A stretch of 64,000 nucleotides of DNA. Origin: Cryphonectria parasitica EP155 (taxonomy: Eukaryota; Ascomycota; Sordariomycetes; Diaporthales; Cryphonectriaceae). A program made the position numbers and the translations under genes. Numbering within the stretch: the stretch's first letter is position 1; every line of letters begins with the position of its first letter. The stretch is from positions 4,836,001 through 4,900,000 of the forward strand of contig NW_024468912.1 in assembly GCF_011745365.1 (NCBI RefSeq), written 5' to 3'. The notes under the pieces were generated by a model. The model was not told where the DNA came from. It saw nothing but the letters and a program-made list of their open reading frames with translations, and ran no database searches. Positions 62,214-64,000 of the stretch are shown in pieces.

Positions 62214-63305
62214 TCAAAGCCCGTCAATAAACTTCTTAATCTCCCACACACTATTCTCAAAGAACTCCACCAAAGTCTGCTTGACAAAGTACTCAGCCCC
62301 GTGAACCATGCCAAGAGTTGTTCTCCCTACGACCTTGACATCCGCCCTGGCCAGTTTCCTGGCGTATTCGTTGCCCTCGTCCCGGAACGGATCCAGCTCG
62401 GCCGTGACGATCATGTGAGGCGGGAGACCCCGCAGCTCGTCGTCACTGGCCCAAAACGGCCAAGCAAGCGGGTTCGTTGTATTTTCCCCAGAGGGATCGT
62501 ACATCCTGGCGTACAGCGCAACAGTGGCCATGTCCATCATGTAGCCGTCGTTCTCGACCAGGCTGGGCAGCTCAGCAAGTTTCCACTCCCTGGACTGGCC
62601 CATGGCGCCAGCAATGTAGGGGACCACCGCGAAGACGCCATCAATAGTGTCGACCCACCCCTCCTTGTTCGCCTTCAGCGCGGTTGCTGTGGCGAGGTTT
62701 CCCCCGCCGCTCTCGCCCTGGAGAATGAGCTTTCCGACCCCCAGCTCCGACCGGTGCTCGTGAACCCAGCGGACGGCCGTCGCACAGTCGTTGAGACCGG
62801 CTGGGAACGGGTAATCACCCGTCTTGGTGTAGGCGTTGCGGAAATACACCGTGACCACCACGAGCCCTGTCGCCGCCAGGGCCTCGGCCCAGCTGTTCTG
62901 CGGCGGGCTGTCTGTTGGGCCCAAGACCATGCCGCCGCCGTGGAAGTAGACCAGGGCAGGGAGGGGCCCGTCTCCAGCGCCTGCTGAGGGCTTTCGGATG
63001 GTCAGGCGCAGCTGCGTGCCGTCAGGTTCCGGAATGAGCTTGTCAGAGGCTGTGATGGATGGGAAGGGGAACCTTTCGAGGTTTGGGAGTTCTGCTATGC
63101 TGTAGAAGGCTTCTTGGGCCTCGTCGGCTTTGGACACAATTTCCCGTATGGGCTCGAGCGGCCCGTCTTTGGAAACGGTTGAGACGGGCGTGTTCTTCTC
63201 AACTCCCCATTGGTGGAGCAGGGTTCGGAGTTTGGGGTGCACGCGAGGATCCGTGGCCAGACACATGTCTGGATCGCCCAGCCTCCCTGGCTGCTTGGAT
63301 GCCAT
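62214..63305 (-). CDS. Alpha/beta hydrolase, hormone-sensitive-lipase family
   Basis: Esterase or lipase of the HSL group. A single exon encodes 363 aa, starting MASKQPGRLGDPDMC at ATG 63305. The oxyanion-hole motif YFHGGGMVLG (about residue 120), nucleophile elbow LQGESGGGNLA (Ser about 199), acid in TAELDPFRDEG (about 305) and His in LGMVHGAEYF (about 335) form a complete catalytic set. There is no signal peptide, so it is likely cytosolic. An upstream extension in frame would add a hydrophobic stretch, but it begins with a non-ATG codon and was not used. The gene converges on the second dehydrogenase, and the three may share a catabolic or detoxification role; that link is inference. The substrate cannot be named. 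Confidence 0.93.
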   Translation of the reverse strand: MASKQPGRLGDPDMCLATDPRVHPKLRTLLHQWGVEKNTPVSTVSKDGPLEPIREIVSKADEAQEAFYSIAELPNLERFPFPSITASDKLIPEPDGTQLRLTIRKPSAGAGDGPLPALVYFHGGGMVLGPTDSPPQNSWAEALAATGLVVVTVYFRNAYTKTGDYPFPAGLNDCATAVRWVHEHRSELGVGKLILQGESGGGNLATATALKANKEGWVDTIDGVFAVVPYIAGAMGQSREWKLAELPSLVENDGYMMDMATVALYARMYDPSGENTTNPLAWPFWASDDELRGLPPHMIVTAELDPFRDEGNEYARKLARADVKVVGRTTLGMVHGAEYFVKQTLVEFFENSVWEIKKFIDGL

Positions 63306-64000
63306 GATTTGCTTGGCCTGATTGGACGCTTTGGGGTTAATTGGGGTGATGAGGAGAAGTAGGAGTAGTATGAGAATGGTAACGTGGTGAGGCAGGATTA
63401 CCACAAATCCAAGGTAACTTGGTGGTAACACTTAGGCGAACAATGAACTGCTGCTGCTGCAGTGGCTACGGTATGGATTAAATACAGTTTCTTTCTCGTC
63501 GAATAGATAAAAGAGGGCACCAATAGGACAACAAGTTATTCCACTTTCTCCATAGTACGCTTGATCAATTCTAAGCATTGCTGCATGGTACATATATCAT
63601 GTAGCTGGAGCCGAGGTGCAAAGCTTGACTCGCAGGGACTTTTGCAAAAGGCAGTTGGAACCTGTCAATTGGCGAACCCTTGCAAAATGTGCCGATGAAC
63701 CCAGGAGGGTGCCAAGGGTTGATGGAGCACCACCTGTCGGCGCTGCTTTTGCTTATCAATCCAACCAGCAGAAGGGGTTCCGTGCATGGCATGACCCGTG
63801 ACGTTAATTTGTCGGCCTTAGGATGAATCAAGGGCTTACAGTGCTGTGTGTGGGATGAGCCTGTGCCTCTCTTATATAGAACTTGCTAAGGGACACTTCC
63901 AATAGCATCGTGCACGTGAGACCATCAGACGGGAGAATGGAATCCTTCGCGGCAAGCCGAATATTCGAAAGTCTGGGATATCTCGCAACTTGCACGCTGC
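63306..64000. other. Hydrolase promoter and window end
   Basis: Contains the upstream region of the hydrolase gene. A TATA-like tctatataag on the minus strand (about 63873-63882) lies some 570 bp upstream, rather far to serve that gene. No other gene is seen before the window ends. Confidence 0.45.

Noticed and set aside
63306..63431. Hydrophobic N-terminal extension of the hydrolase
   Set aside because: It would need a GTG start; the ATG at 63305 fits the HSL family start.

Overview
The window is nuclear DNA of a filamentous ascomycete fungus, most likely a Sordariomycete. The evidence is short introns (about 65-195 bp) with GTRNGT donors and YAG acceptors, typical fungal gene families (ARS-binding protein 2, a secreted App1-type phosphatase, a YAT-type amino acid permease, a DUF7730/F-box-like protein) and long pyrimidine-rich leaders. 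I see no prokaryotic, viral or transposon coding sequence, no CRISPR array, and no tRNA or rRNA gene I can defend. Exon boundaries were placed by hand from splice consensus, reading phase and family conservation. For each multi-exon call the phases add up to an intact reading frame.

Layout. 0.6-9.8 kb is gene-dense: a DUF7730-like protein (+), the core spliceosomal protein SmF (+), the arginine methyltransferase PRMT5 (-) and the DEAH helicase Prp43 (+). 9.8-19.2 kb is a 9.3-kb stretch without a convincing gene. It is rich in dinucleotide repeats and holds an imperfect ~105-bp tandem duplication. 19.2-24.4 kb has a small four-cysteine protein (+) with a TATA plus CT-rich promoter and glutamine synthetase (-). 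27.6-28.2 kb holds a tentative tiny spliced gene. 29.4-34.6 kb has a secreted, probably GPI-anchored App1-like phosphatase and an MFS sugar transporter, both (-). 39.3-44.2 kb has an unrecognised 183-aa protein and a 1,003-aa Q/H/A-rich ARS-binding protein 2, both (-). 49.3-53.5 kb has a peroxisomal adenine-nucleotide carrier (+) and an amino acid permease (-). 59.0-63.3 kb has two short-chain dehydrogenases (+) and an HSL-type alpha/beta hydrolase (-).

Genes that may work together. SmF, PRMT5 and Prp43 lie side by side and all belong to snRNP assembly or spliceosome turnover. Glutamine synthetase and the permease are nitrogen genes but are far apart. The two dehydrogenases and the hydrolase could form a small catabolic or detoxification group.

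The most unusual sequence signals are: fifteen uninterrupted G or C runs of 10 bases or more, none in a firmly called coding exon; three of these inside introns, each a C-run 11-26 nt after the 5' splice site; very short first coding exons (a lone ATG in glutamine synthetase, two codons in SmF); and large gene-poor intervals. I do not see a clear-cut new multigene system. The best candidates for something undescribed are the tiny spliced gene near 27.8 kb and the C-tract introns.
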